DNA from: Bacteroidota bacterium
GTDB lineage: Bacteria; Bacteroidota; Bacteroidia; AKYH767-A; CANKSK01
NCBI GenBank assembly: GCA_947485425.1
Contig: CANKSK010000011.1
Coordinates: forward strand, 1-11,808
Length of the DNA stretch: 11,808 bases
Direction: 5' to 3'
This document shows, piece after piece, positions 1-7,640 of the stretch. The position numbers were made by a program, and so were the translations under genes. The notes below the pieces were generated by a model that was given only the letters and a program-made list of their open reading frames with translations, was not told the origin of the DNA and made no database searches. Position 1 is the first letter of the stretch, and the number at the start of each line of letters is the position of its first letter.

Positions 1-1
1 C

Positions 2-1183
2 TTGAGCAGCAATTCGTTTGCTCAAACGGGTGTCAGCGGCCAAAAGATAGGAGAAGAAGCCAATACGGTAACCACAGCGGTACCTTTTTTAATGATTGCC
101 CCTGAGGCAAGGGCTGGCGCTTTAGGAGATGCCGGTGTAGCATCAACACCTGATGGGGCATCCACCCATTGGAATGCCGCCAAGCTGGCCTTTATAGAAA
201 AAGATATGGGCTTTTCCATTTCCTATACCCCATGGCTCAAAAGCTTGGTGCCAGATATCAACTTGGCCTATTTGACTGCCTTTAAAAGATTTGGAAAATA
301 CCAGACTGCAGCCATTTCCATGCGATATTTTTCCTTAGGCAATATTAAATTTACCGACATCAATGCCGTTGAAATCGGTCAATTTAATCCCAATGAATTT
401 GCCTTGGACGCTTCCTTTGCCCGAAAATTATCCGATGAATTTTCTGTAGCATTGGCAGGGCGCTTTATTTATTCAAATCTCACCGGTGGCATAACCGTTG
501 AAAATACAATCCCCTCGCATGCGGGGCTTGCCGTTGCCTCTGATCTTTCCCTATTTTATACCAAGCCCCTAACCGTTTCTAAACATAAAACCCACCTGAA
601 TGCAGGCTTAAATATTTCAAATATCGGAAACAAAATTGCCTATACAGAAACAGGAAACAGAGATTTTATCCCTACCAACCTGCGTATGGGGACTTCTTGG
701 AAAATAGAGTTGGATGATTACAATACCATTGAAGCCATGGTTGATTTAAACAAGCTGATGGTGCCTACCAACCCTATATACAAAAAGGTAAATGGCCAAA
801 ATGTAGTGGATGCTGCAGGCAATAAAGTAATCGAAAGTGGCTATGACCCCAATGTTGGCGTAGTAGAAGGAATGATACAATCTTTTTACGATGCTCCGGG
901 AGGAAGCGCAGAGGAGTTTCGAGAAATTACCTATTCTGCAGGTATTGAATATTGGTATGATAAGCAATTTGCCGTTCGAGGAGGATATTTTCATGAGGAC
1001 CAAACCAAGGGAAATCGAAAATATTTTACTTTCGGTATCGGATTGAAATTTAAGGTTTTCGGTATTGACTTTGCTTACCTGGTGCCTACACAAAGCATCA
1101 ATCCATTGGCTAATACCTTGCGCTTCAGCTTGTTATTTGATTTTGATTCTTTTGCCAATCAAAAAACAGAAGTAGCCGAATGA
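2..1183 (+). CDS. porV: PorV, type IX secretion outer-membrane protein (5' end missing)
   Basis: This is an outer-membrane beta-barrel of the PorV (LptO/PG27) group. In the type IX secretion system PorV receives cargo from the SprA translocon and delivers it to the PorU sortase for attachment at the cell surface. The visible protein has about 393 residues. The family signature is near its N-terminus: PFLMIAPEARAGALGDAGVA at residues 28-47, then HWNAAKLAF around 56-64. The rest alternates short hydrophobic/aromatic strands with polar loops and ends in a strand-rich LRFSLLFDFDSF segment, as expected for a barrel. The first visible residues (LSSNSFA before Q8) look like the end of a signal peptide. 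The TTG at base 2 is therefore probably an internal Leu codon, and the true start lies upstream of the window. The stop (TGA, 1181-1183) overlaps the ispF ATG. In many Bacteroidota porU lies just upstream of porV, but that cannot be seen here. Confidence in the family is high. Confidence 0.93.
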   Translation: MSSNSFAQTGVSGQKIGEEANTVTTAVPFLMIAPEARAGALGDAGVASTPDGASTHWNAAKLAFIEKDMGFSISYTPWLKSLVPDINLAYLTAFKRFGKYQTAAISMRYFSLGNIKFTDINAVEIGQFNPNEFALDASFARKLSDEFSVALAGRFIYSNLTGGITVENTIPSHAGLAVASDLSLFYTKPLTVSKHKTHLNAGLNISNIGNKIAYTETGNRDFIPTNLRMGTSWKIELDDYNTIEAMVDLNKLMVPTNPIYKKVNGQNVVDAAGNKVIESGYDPNVGVVEGMIQSFYDAPGGSAEEFREITYSAGIEYWYDKQFAVRGGYFHEDQTKGNRKYFTFGIGLKFKVFGIDFAYLVPTQSINPLANTLRFSLLFDFDSFANQKTEVAE

Positions 1184-1659
1184 GGACGAGAATCGGCTTC
1201 GGCTTTGATGTTCATCAGCTAAGTGAAGGCTATGAATTGTTTATTGGAGGTGTTCAAATAGCACATAGCAAAGGTGCGGTAGGTCATTCAGATGCCGATG
1301 TACTCATTCATGCCATTTGTGATGCTTTACTTGGGGCGGCTTCTTTGGGAGATATCGGAAAACATTTTCCGGATACAGATATGGCCTACAAAGGCATTGA
1401 CAGCAAAATATTGTTAAAGCAAGTGCGCAATTTACTCGAAGAAAAAAATTATGAAATCGGCAATATCGACTGCACCCTTTGCTTGCAGCAGCCTAAAATC
1501 ATGCCTTATGTAGAGGAGATGCGAAGTGTTTTATCTTCGATCCTAAAAATCGACATCATGGATGTTTCCATCAAAGCCACTACGACTGAAAAACTCGGAT
1601 ATGTAGGAAGAGAAGAAGGTATTACAGCCTATGCGGTAGCGCTTATCGAGAAAAAATAG
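1180..1659 (+). CDS. ispF: 2-C-methyl-D-erythritol 2,4-cyclodiphosphate synthase (IspF)
   Basis: IspF converts 4-diphosphocytidyl-2-C-methyl-D-erythritol 2-phosphate to 2-C-methyl-D-erythritol 2,4-cyclodiphosphate with release of CMP. This is the fifth step of the MEP route to isoprenoids, in the cytoplasm. The protein has 159 residues, the normal family length. The zinc ligands are present: D10 and H12 in GFGFDVHQL, and H44 in VLIHAICDAL. Other signatures are GHSDADV (35-41), FPDTD (63-67) and TTTEKLG (134-140, the nucleotide/diphosphate-binding loop). The ATG lies in an ATGA overlap with the porV stop, so translation is probably coupled to porV and no separate ribosome-binding site is needed. 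The gene ends 7 bases from the convergent mltD-like gene. Function is near certain from the intact active site. Confidence 0.97.
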   Translation: MRTRIGFGFDVHQLSEGYELFIGGVQIAHSKGAVGHSDADVLIHAICDALLGAASLGDIGKHFPDTDMAYKGIDSKILLKQVRNLLEEKNYEIGNIDCTLCLQQPKIMPYVEEMRSVLSSILKIDIMDVSIKATTTEKLGYVGREEGITAYAVALIEKK

Positions 1660-1666
1660 CTTTAAA

Positions 1667-3271
1667 TTATCCGTTAACAACCACTTTTAATTTTGTTCCC
1701 GGCTTCAGTTCTCTTGAGCTATTGATTTTATTGAGATTCTTTAATTGCGCTACGGTTACGCCTTCATATTTGTATTTATTGGCAATACGCCATAAAGTAT
1801 CCCCCTTTTGAACAATATGATACACATAGGTCAACTTTGCTGACTTTAGTCCAGAAGCCGCAACAGGAGTATCTTTGGTTTCATTCACACTCATTTTCTC
1901 TTGATGCAAAGAATCTGTTCCTTCTACAGGAGCGATTTCCGATGTTTTGACAGCTACTACTGGGGCATTTACTGGTACAATTTTCTTCTTCACCGTTACA
2001 AAAACAACCAATTTTTGACCAGGTTTGATGCGATTATTTCTAATTTTATTCCACAGCTTGATTTCACTTATCGAGCAGCTATATTGACGTGCAAGGGTGG
2101 CCATTTTTTCACCCCTTTTTACCTTATGGATTTGTTTTACTTCACGAGTTATGTACTGATCTTCAGAAGCAGCAAGGCTCTTGGGCAACAAATCTTCTGC
2201 ACGGGTTTCCTCTGCAAATTTCCGAAAGATCAACTCTTCATTGGCAACGAATAAAGAGGTTTTATCGTAGGGCAATCTGATATTAAAGGTTTCTCCAGTG
2301 GAAGGAATAATATTGCGACGAAAAGATGGATTGAGATATTCCAGCACAGAAAGCGGAATATCCAATTGGGCCGAAAGGAATTCAAAGCTCAATGGCTTAT
2401 TGATTTTCACCGTATCGGTTTCAAAATAGGAAATTGCAGGTGGAATGGTATTGATATTATGCTCAGCGGCATAGGACATCACATAGTTTACGGCAATAAA
2501 GGCCGGCACATACCCTCTGGTTTCAGCAGGAAGATATTTAGAAATTTCCCAGAAATTTTTTTTCCCGCCAGACCTAGCGATGGCTTTATTTACATTACCC
2601 GGCCCACAATTGTATGCGGCAATGACAAGCAACCAATCTTTGTAAATGGCATACATATTTTTAAAATACTCACAAGCCGCATAAGTTGCTTTGTAAGGAT
2701 CTTTTCTTTCATCAATTAATGAATTGATGTTGAGTGAATACATCTTGGCGGTATTGAACATAAATTGCCATATACCGGTTGCGCCGGCACTTGAAACAGC
2801 ATTAGGATTCAATGCAGATTCTACAATGGCTAAATATTTAAATTCCAATGGTAGACCTTGTTGATCCAAAATTTGCTCAAACATGGGAAAATACATCTGG
2901 GATAAACCCAAAACCCTAGCGGTAAGTTCTTTTTTTCTATTTGCGTACAAATTGATGTAATTCCTCACCGATTCATTATATTCAAATGGAATAGGCGTAT
3001 TCAGGGAAGATAGTCGTTTTCGGTATACCTCCTCAGAATAAACGGGTATTTCGGTAGAAGCAAATCGTTTATTGGCATTTAAAGAAGCGTATTGTGTGCT
3101 TGTTTTATCGAGAAAATGTTGGGAAACCAAACTATCCAACATCGCCACGATTGGGTCATTTTCGGTAATTTCATCCTTCTGCCTAATAGTGGAAGGGGTT
3201 GTTGTATTTTGAGAAAAAACTGAAAGTGGCATAAAAAATACCGATATCCACAGTATTCTACTGCAACCCAT
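1667..3271 (-). CDS. MltD-like lytic transglycosylase with two LysM domains
   Basis: This is a predicted periplasmic lytic murein transglycosylase of family 1, which cleaves the MurNAc-GlcNAc bond to leave 1,6-anhydro-MurNAc ends. Numbering below is from the longer TTG form (542 residues). An N-terminal signal peptide ends near SVFSQ (residue 29). The SLT domain spans about 130-270: catalytic E159 in AIVESALNP, then GATGIWQFM (171-179) and AAYNCGPGNV (226-235). Two LysM peptidoglycan-binding domains follow, at about 389-432 and 492-540, with a Val/Pro/Lys-rich linker between them. I chose the ATG at 3269-3271 (534 residues) because it follows an A-rich leader and still gives a signal peptide. 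A TTG at 3293-3295 would add MKIRNKIK, a more basic N-region, and cannot be excluded. The order SLT then LysM matches E. coli MltD. The Cys near the start (MGC) comes before the hydrophobic stretch, so it is not a lipobox. The gene lies downstream of tatA and converges on ispF. Confidence 0.93.
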   Translation of the reverse strand: MGCSRILWISVFFMPLSVFSQNTTTPSTIRQKDEITENDPIVAMLDSLVSQHFLDKTSTQYASLNANKRFASTEIPVYSEEVYRKRLSSLNTPIPFEYNESVRNYINLYANRKKELTARVLGLSQMYFPMFEQILDQQGLPLEFKYLAIVESALNPNAVSSAGATGIWQFMFNTAKMYSLNINSLIDERKDPYKATYAACEYFKNMYAIYKDWLLVIAAYNCGPGNVNKAIARSGGKKNFWEISKYLPAETRGYVPAFIAVNYVMSYAAEHNINTIPPAISYFETDTVKINKPLSFEFLSAQLDIPLSVLEYLNPSFRRNIIPSTGETFNIRLPYDKTSLFVANEELIFRKFAEETRAEDLLPKSLAASEDQYITREVKQIHKVKRGEKMATLARQYSCSISEIKLWNKIRNNRIKPGQKLVVFVTVKKKIVPVNAPVVAVKTSEIAPVEGTDSLHQEKMSVNETKDTPVAASGLKSAKLTYVYHIVQKGDTLWRIANKYKYEGVTVAQLKNLNKINSSRELKPGTKLKVVVNG

Positions 3272-3313
3272 TTTAATTTTGTTTCTTATTTTCAATGTCT
3301 TTACTAATCTTTT

Positions 3314-3330
3314 GCCTTCGTTTTAAAGGC
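3314..3330 (-). repeat. Small hairpin in the mltD-like leader
   Basis: Perfect 5-base arms GCCTT and AAGGC lie at 3314-3318 and 3326-3330, with a 7-base A/T-rich loop. In the minus-strand transcript this hairpin sits about 20 to 45 bases before the possible start codons of the mltD-like gene. No T-run follows it, so it is not a terminator. It may be a leader structure or chance. Confidence 0.3.
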
Positions 3331-3340
3331 TTGTGAATAT

Positions 3341-3376
3341 ATTAAAAAAATATCGCCAAACATCGGGATGGCTATA
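3341..3376 (-). terminator. Possible intrinsic terminator after tatA
   Basis: Read on the minus strand, ATAGCC pairs with GGCGAT (one mismatch). Between them is a short internal CATC/GATG inverted repeat, and after them a run of seven T (plus-strand A at 3344-3350). The element lies about 110 bases downstream of the tatA stop and upstream of the mltD-like gene, where a terminator separating the two would be expected. The stem is short and imperfect, so this is a tentative call. Confidence 0.35.
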
Positions 3377-3484
3377 ACTGCAAATTTGCTTTAAACAATT
3401 AATTATCAATAACTTAAATAATTACCTAATCTCTACCGCCGCTATTGTTTGAGATCAAAAAAAGCAGGGTATTCCTTTGGCAAT

Positions 3485-3682
3485 TTACTTTTTATCTTTA
3501 TTTTCTTCTTCGCCTGTTCCTGTTTTAGAAGCATCTTTAAATTCTTTAATTCCTTTTCCAAGGCCTCTAGCCAATTCAGGAATTTTTTTTCCTCCAAATA
3601 CTACGAGCAGCACAGCCAATACCAGGAAGATTTCTGGTCCACCCAATCCGAATATCCCAAGGATTACATTTGAAATTGTCAT
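3485..3682 (-). CDS. tatA: Sec-independent translocase subunit TatA
   Basis: TatA forms the protein-conducting part of the twin-arginine translocase, which exports folded proteins across the inner membrane. The 65-residue protein has the classic plan: a short periplasmic N-terminus, one membrane helix ([18 protein letters not shown], about 14-31), the FGxxKxPEL hinge (FGGKKIPEL), an amphipathic helix ([14 protein letters not shown]) and a charged, Lys/Glu-rich tail. The length is normal for TatA/E and much shorter than TatB. The ATG at 3680-3682 is preceded by an A-rich leader without a Shine-Dalgarno sequence. A strong Bacteroidota-type promoter lies only about 17 bases upstream, so tatA can be transcribed independently of the envC-like gene. 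No tatC is in the window; in Bacteroidota tatA is often separate from tatC. Confidence 0.95.
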   Translation of the reverse strand: MTISNVILGIFGLGGPEIFLVLAVLLVVFGGKKIPELARGLGKGIKEFKDASKTGTGEEENKDKK

Positions 3683-3699
3683 TTTTGTTTATTTTTTTG

Positions 3700-3733
3700 C
3701 AAAGATACGAATTATTTTTTAGAAAAGAGCCAA
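3700..3733 (-). promoter_or_regulatory. Bacteroidota-type (-33/-7) promoter for tatA
   Basis: On the minus strand the sequence TATCTTTG (plus 3700-3707) exactly matches the Bacteroidota -7 consensus TAnnTTTG and is followed by C. A TTG (plus 3731-3733) lies 23 bases upstream, at the upper limit of the usual 17-23 spacing to the -33 element. The -33 part is inside the last codons of the envC-like gene. Transcription would start only about 10 bases before the tatA ATG, giving a very short leader. I searched the other minus-strand gaps for the same element and found no exact match. Confidence 0.7.
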
Positions 3734-5007
3734 GGAGCGGGGTCAAGTTTATTTGTCCCTTTCCAAATCTCTAGATGGACTTCTGTTTTGGATTCTTCTT
3801 CATTGGTATGTACAAGCCCAATTTTTTGTTTAATACTAACATTATCACCCATTTTCACATATACTTCTTCCAAATTGGAATACACAGTGAGGTATTCACC
3901 ATGCCTGATGATGACGGCTTTAAAAGCTCCGGGGATGACGACCACCCCAGTTACCACACCACCGAAAATGGAACGAGCAAAGGCTCCTTTGGCAGAATTG
4001 ATATCAATGCCATTGTTTTTAACCATAATATCTTTCCAAACCGGATGCGGGTGCACCCCGAAGGTACCCGTAATCATTCCTTGTTCCACAGGCCAGGGAA
4101 GCGCCCCTTTGTTGCCGGCAAAATTTTCGCTTAACTTCAATGCCTCCGGCGTCAGATTGAGAGAAGTTGCCCCTGGTGCTATTTTTTTACCATCGGCCAA
4201 AGCCTTCTTTTTGGCAGCATCGATCTCATGACGGATAATATCTTCAATGGCTCTGTTTAATCGGTCTTCGGCCTTTTGTTTCTCTCTTAATTCTCTTTTC
4301 AGCTGCTTTTCCTTTTCTTGCAAGGTACTGAGCGTTATTTCTTGCTCATTTTTTTCGTAACTTAAAGTGTATTTTTCATCCTCTTCATTGGTACGCAACT
4401 TCTTTTTATCAAGAAGTTTATTTTGAAGCTCTATCCTTTTATCGTTGAGAATTTTTTGTTTTATATTGATCAGCATAGCCTGTTTTTGTCGATAGGCAGA
4501 GTATTGTTGAAGATATTTGAGTCTTTTGTAGGCTTGGTTAAAATCTTTAGAAGCAAAGATAAACATGAGTCTATTGTAGGCACTTTGGTTTCGATATGCA
4601 TATACGACCATTTGGGCGTATTCTTTTTTCAACTTTTGGAGATCTTGTTCCAAGCCAGCAGCAACTTGATTGATAATGACGATTTGCGTTTCAAGCATTC
4701 CCAGTTGATTGGTTATGGTAGAAATCAACTCTTCTCGCATGCTAATTTTTTTATTGAGGGTAATCAGCTGATTTAATGAAACATTTTTATTCTTTTTGGT
4801 TTCTTCGAGCAATTTATTGGTATATTCAATGGCCTTGTGCAATTGTTCTTTTTTCTTTTCCAAATCTTTTTTCGATTGAGCAAACGAAGCAGAATTGATA
4901 AAAGATAATAACAAGATTAAGGACAGTATAGGTACATATACCCTTCTGATTTTGCAGATGAACCAAAACCGATTGGATAGTAAATCCTTTGATTTAGAAG
5001 CCTTCAA
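3712..5007 (-). CDS. EnvC-like murein hydrolase activator (degenerate LytM/M23 domain)
   Basis: This is a periplasmic coiled-coil protein with a C-terminal LytM (peptidase M23) domain. EnvC-type proteins activate N-acetylmuramyl amidases during cell division rather than cutting peptidoglycan themselves. Of 431 residues, about 25-43 form a signal peptide (cleavage after SASFA, before Q44). Residues about 45-265 are Lys/Glu/Leu-rich coiled coil, and 300-431 form the LytM fold. Active-site residues are degenerate: the first zinc His is N331 (NNGID; the Asp, D335, is kept), the Y-x-H-L catalytic His is N378 (YSNL), and the first His of HxH is E409 (EVH; H411 is kept). A catalytic role is therefore unlikely. 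The start is a TTG at 5005-5007: no ATG lies nearby and an in-frame TAG lies a few codons upstream (5017-5019). The gene sits 37 bases after the DUF4292 gene, probably in the same operon. Confidence 0.88.
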   Translation of the reverse strand: MKASKSKDLLSNRFWFICKIRRVYVPILSLILLLSFINSASFAQSKKDLEKKKEQLHKAIEYTNKLLEETKKNKNVSLNQLITLNKKISMREELISTITNQLGMLETQIVIINQVAAGLEQDLQKLKKEYAQMVVYAYRNQSAYNRLMFIFASKDFNQAYKRLKYLQQYSAYRQKQAMLINIKQKILNDKRIELQNKLLDKKKLRTNEEDEKYTLSYEKNEQEITLSTLQEKEKQLKRELREKQKAEDRLNRAIEDIIRHEIDAAKKKALADGKKIAPGATSLNLTPEALKLSENFAGNKGALPWPVEQGMITGTFGVHPHPVWKDIMVKNNGIDINSAKGAFARSIFGGVVTGVVVIPGAFKAVIIRHGEYLTVYSNLEEVYVKMGDNVSIKQKIGLVHTNEEESKTEVHLEIWKGTNKLDPAPWLFSKK

Positions 5008-5044
5008 TACGATAAACTATTTTTAAGATGATTAATTGTATATT

Positions 5045-5893
5045 TTAATTTATTTTTTGATATTTATCAGAAATACCAAAAGGAAATTCAAGGGTTTTAT
5101 GAACACTAACCTTTGAATAGTCTAATAGAACACCGATATTTATTTTAGACCTGATTTCGATGGTATTTTGAAAGGGATAAGAGGTACTATCATCCAAGGT
5201 TTTAAAATGATCATATTGGCAAATCATTTTTACATTGTTTTTCTGATCTTCGATATTGATTTTTGCCAATTTATAATGAACCGGTTCAATCCACAGATCT
5301 TGAACAAATTTTTTATTGGGGTCACGATCTTCGAGTATATTTTTTTTAAGTTTTCGCTTGCCAAGGGTACTTAGCACATAATAGGAGCTATCAATATAAG
5401 CGCTTCTGTATTTTTTATCCTCTTTCAGGGAGAAGGAATTCCCAAAAACAATGGACTGCACATCTTCAAAAGAAATGGGTGTGTTTAACAATTTTTTAAA
5501 ATAGCTATAATCTGCCAAAAGGTATTTTGAATTGATACGGTCAATCATTTTTACAGAGTCTTGTGTAATAAGGATTCTTGCCATTTCAATTCCAAGCGTA
5601 GAAAAGGAAATCCAAAGGATGCTATCGCGTCTTATTCTCAAAGAGGCCGACACTGTATTTTCTTTCCCGCCCAAATTGATGGTTGCATTGGTTTTTGCAC
5701 TGAACCAATCGGGTTTAAATTCATTATCCGACAACAATTGCAAAAGTTGAGAAATTGATTTTTCATCAACCGGATTTTTACCCACTTTGCTGATGGTTTT
5801 GCAAGCAGAAAGCATATACAGCAAGCACAAAACAAAACTTATTTTCAATACAAAACAGCTCAAAAAACGGGTATGAAAAAGATTTTTATTCAT
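5045..5893 (-). CDS. DUF4292 family lipoprotein
   Basis: This is a predicted outer-membrane lipoprotein of 282 residues. The N-terminus has a hydrophobic stretch at about 12-29 and a lipobox LSAC with the lipidated Cys at position 31. The mature part resembles the DUF4292 family of Bacteroidota: a beta-rich sequence with the family-typical segments SASLRIRRDSILWISFS and LGIEMARILITQDSVKMIDR, then KYLLADYSYFKKLL. The pattern suggests the half-barrel fold of LolA/LolB/LppX-type lipid-handling proteins, but that is inference. After Cys31 comes KTISK, without the acidic cluster described for surface-exported Bacteroidota lipoproteins, so it probably faces the periplasm. Its ATG lies inside the end of the TPR gene (8-base overlap, ATGAATAA), which points to translational coupling. 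The molecular function is not established. Confidence 0.85.
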   Translation of the reverse strand: MNKNLFHTRFLSCFVLKISFVLCLLYMLSACKTISKVGKNPVDEKSISQLLQLLSDNEFKPDWFSAKTNATINLGGKENTVSASLRIRRDSILWISFSTLGIEMARILITQDSVKMIDRINSKYLLADYSYFKKLLNTPISFEDVQSIVFGNSFSLKEDKKYRSAYIDSSYYVLSTLGKRKLKKNILEDRDPNKKFVQDLWIEPVHYKLAKINIEDQKNNVKMICQYDHFKTLDDSTSYPFQNTIEIRSKINIGVLLDYSKVSVHKTLEFPFGISDKYQKIN

Positions 5894-7637
5894 AGAGTTT
5901 TTTTTCGCTTATTTTTTTATTTAGCATCTCGGATCCTTCACCAGCAGATTTTGCTTTTTGCCAATAAATAAGGGCATTTTCAGCATCCCCAAGTTGAAAG
6001 AGAATGTCACCTAAATGTTCTAGAAGAGTAGCACTTTTTTCGCCATCATTTTTTAGTGCTTTTTCAAGCCATTCTTTGGCTTCCTGGTGTTTTTTTTCTT
6101 TATACAAAATCCATCCGTAGGTATCTTGAGAATTGGCGTTTTCAGGATCGAGTTGATTCGAAAGCAAGGACATTTTTTCTGCTTTTTCAAGGTTTTCAGA
6201 ACGAACGGAAAGATAATAGCTGTAATTATTTAAAACCAAGGCATTTTTCGGGTCTAGCTTAAGGGCTTCTTCAAAAGCCTCATCAGACTCCTTATTTTTT
6301 TTCATTTTATGATATAAATCGCCAATGCTGGTATAAAATTGAATTTTCAGTAAATCATTATTGATAATGAGATTCAAACCGGCATTAAAAATTTCAAGAG
6401 CTTCCTCATTTTGATTTTTCTCCATTTTAGCAAGGCCATTGCAAAAATATACGAATGCCTGATTTGGAAAAAGACTCAGAGCCTCCTCGCTTTCAGTAAG
6501 CAGGGCATTATAATCACTGAGGGCAAGGTCGGTACGCAATAAAAACTCCCAAACCAAATAGCTTTTTTTATCTATTTGAAGTGCTTGCCTATACTGATCT
6601 CGGGCTTCGGCAATTTTCTTGTCTTGAAGAAGCAAATCGCCATATCTTGCATAGGGCTCAGATTCATTCGGATGCATTTCCAAAAGAATTTGAGCAAGTT
6701 CATAGGCCTGAGAACGCAATTCTTCATTGGTTTGCTGCAACTGAATATAGGAAGTTAAAATTTGAATTTTGGTATCCACTTCCATATCTTTATTTTTAAA
6801 AGCAGATTTCAATTCCTGAAAAGATTTTTCCTTATCGTTAATGGTTCGGTAATAATCGGCAAGAGATAAATGAATGTATGGATTATCAGGATCCATTTTC
6901 AAGATTTTATTGTAGGTATCGAATGCTTTGTCATTCATGCTATTTGCCTGATAAAGCTCTGCAAGCATGCCATAGTAAGAGGATTCTTGTGGAAAGGCAT
7001 CAATAAGCTTTTGCAATTCAAGAATGGCTTTTTCGACTTTATTGAGTTTGATATATAATTTTTCTTTTTGTGTAGAAATTTCAGGCGAAATGCCAATTTG
7101 TTCTTCCAGCTTATCATATGTTTTAATGGCATCAGCATATTTTCCGGCATGCATTTGGGTGGTGCCTAGGCTGTAATAAAAATCTACGCGATCCGGCTCA
7201 TATTTGAGTAATTGGGAATAGACAGCAACAGCATCATTGAATTTTTTATTTTTCTTTAAAATTTCGGCATACGCAATCATATACCAACTGTTTTTAGGGT
7301 CGTGTGCTACCGCATTTTTAATCAAAGAAAGCGCTTCTGAATATTTTCCTTGTTGTTCATCCAAAAGAGCCAACTCATACATGGAGGCATGGTTGTCTTT
7401 ATCTAATTTGATACACTGGGCAAAAAGGCCTGAAGCGGTTTCGAAGTTGCCTAAAATCTTTTCTTTATTGGCATTAAAAAAAAGGTAAAGCAAATCCGCA
7501 TTTTCTTTCGAAGAGGCCAAGGCCTTTCCTTTTACATGTTCAGATCCAGATAATTCCGGTGTTTTACAACCCAAAAGGCATACCATTGACATCCATAAAA
7601 ACAAGAGGATATGCGAAAGATTTTTTTTCATGTTCAT
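5886..7637 (-). CDS. Long TPR-repeat lipoprotein
   Basis: This 583-residue protein is almost entirely tetratricopeptide repeats, a scaffold for protein-protein contacts. The N-terminus (ATG 7635-7637; a second ATG lies two codons later) carries a hydrophobic segment and a lipobox LLGC with the lipidated Cys at position 24. From about residue 48 to the end I count roughly 15 TPR-like units of about 34 residues. Clear ones end in LDPKN, MDPDN, LDPEN and similar, with the typical G/A-x-L-Y spacing (for example GDLYHKMKKNKESDEAFEEALKLDPKN). The residues after Cys24 (KTPELSG) lack the usual surface-export acidic signal, so a periplasm-facing position is likely. The gene starts 3 bases after the nucleotidyltransferase stop and overlaps the DUF4292 start by 8 bases, so all three are probably co-translated. 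The partner proteins are unknown; the neighbouring envelope proteins are the obvious candidates. Confidence 0.88.
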   Translation of the reverse strand: MNMKKNLSHILLFLWMSMVCLLGCKTPELSGSEHVKGKALASSKENADLLYLFFNANKEKILGNFETASGLFAQCIKLDKDNHASMYELALLDEQQGKYSEALSLIKNAVAHDPKNSWYMIAYAEILKKNKKFNDAVAVYSQLLKYEPDRVDFYYSLGTTQMHAGKYADAIKTYDKLEEQIGISPEISTQKEKLYIKLNKVEKAILELQKLIDAFPQESSYYGMLAELYQANSMNDKAFDTYNKILKMDPDNPYIHLSLADYYRTINDKEKSFQELKSAFKNKDMEVDTKIQILTSYIQLQQTNEELRSQAYELAQILLEMHPNESEPYARYGDLLLQDKKIAEARDQYRQALQIDKKSYLVWEFLLRTDLALSDYNALLTESEEALSLFPNQAFVYFCNGLAKMEKNQNEEALEIFNAGLNLIINNDLLKIQFYTSIGDLYHKMKKNKESDEAFEEALKLDPKNALVLNNYSYYLSVRSENLEKAEKMSLLSNQLDPENANSQDTYGWILYKEKKHQEAKEWLEKALKNDGEKSATLLEHLGDILFQLGDAENALIYWQKAKSAGEGSEMLNKKISEKKLYE

Positions 7638-7640
7638 TTT

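Noticed and set aside
2..4. TTG at base 2 as the porV start
   Set aside because: The residues there look like the end of a signal peptide (SNSFA then Q), so the codon is probably internal and the gene begins before the window.
3449..3722. Plus-strand frames of 74 and 81 codons opposite tatA
   Set aside because: They are antisense shadows of tatA and its flanks, with no domain or initiation signal.
7621..7628. Run of eight T (A on the coding strand) just after the TPR start codon as a phase-variation tract
   Set aside because: It encodes ordinary Lys-Lys-Asn of a signal peptide, is short, and similar A/T runs are common in this AT-rich sequence.
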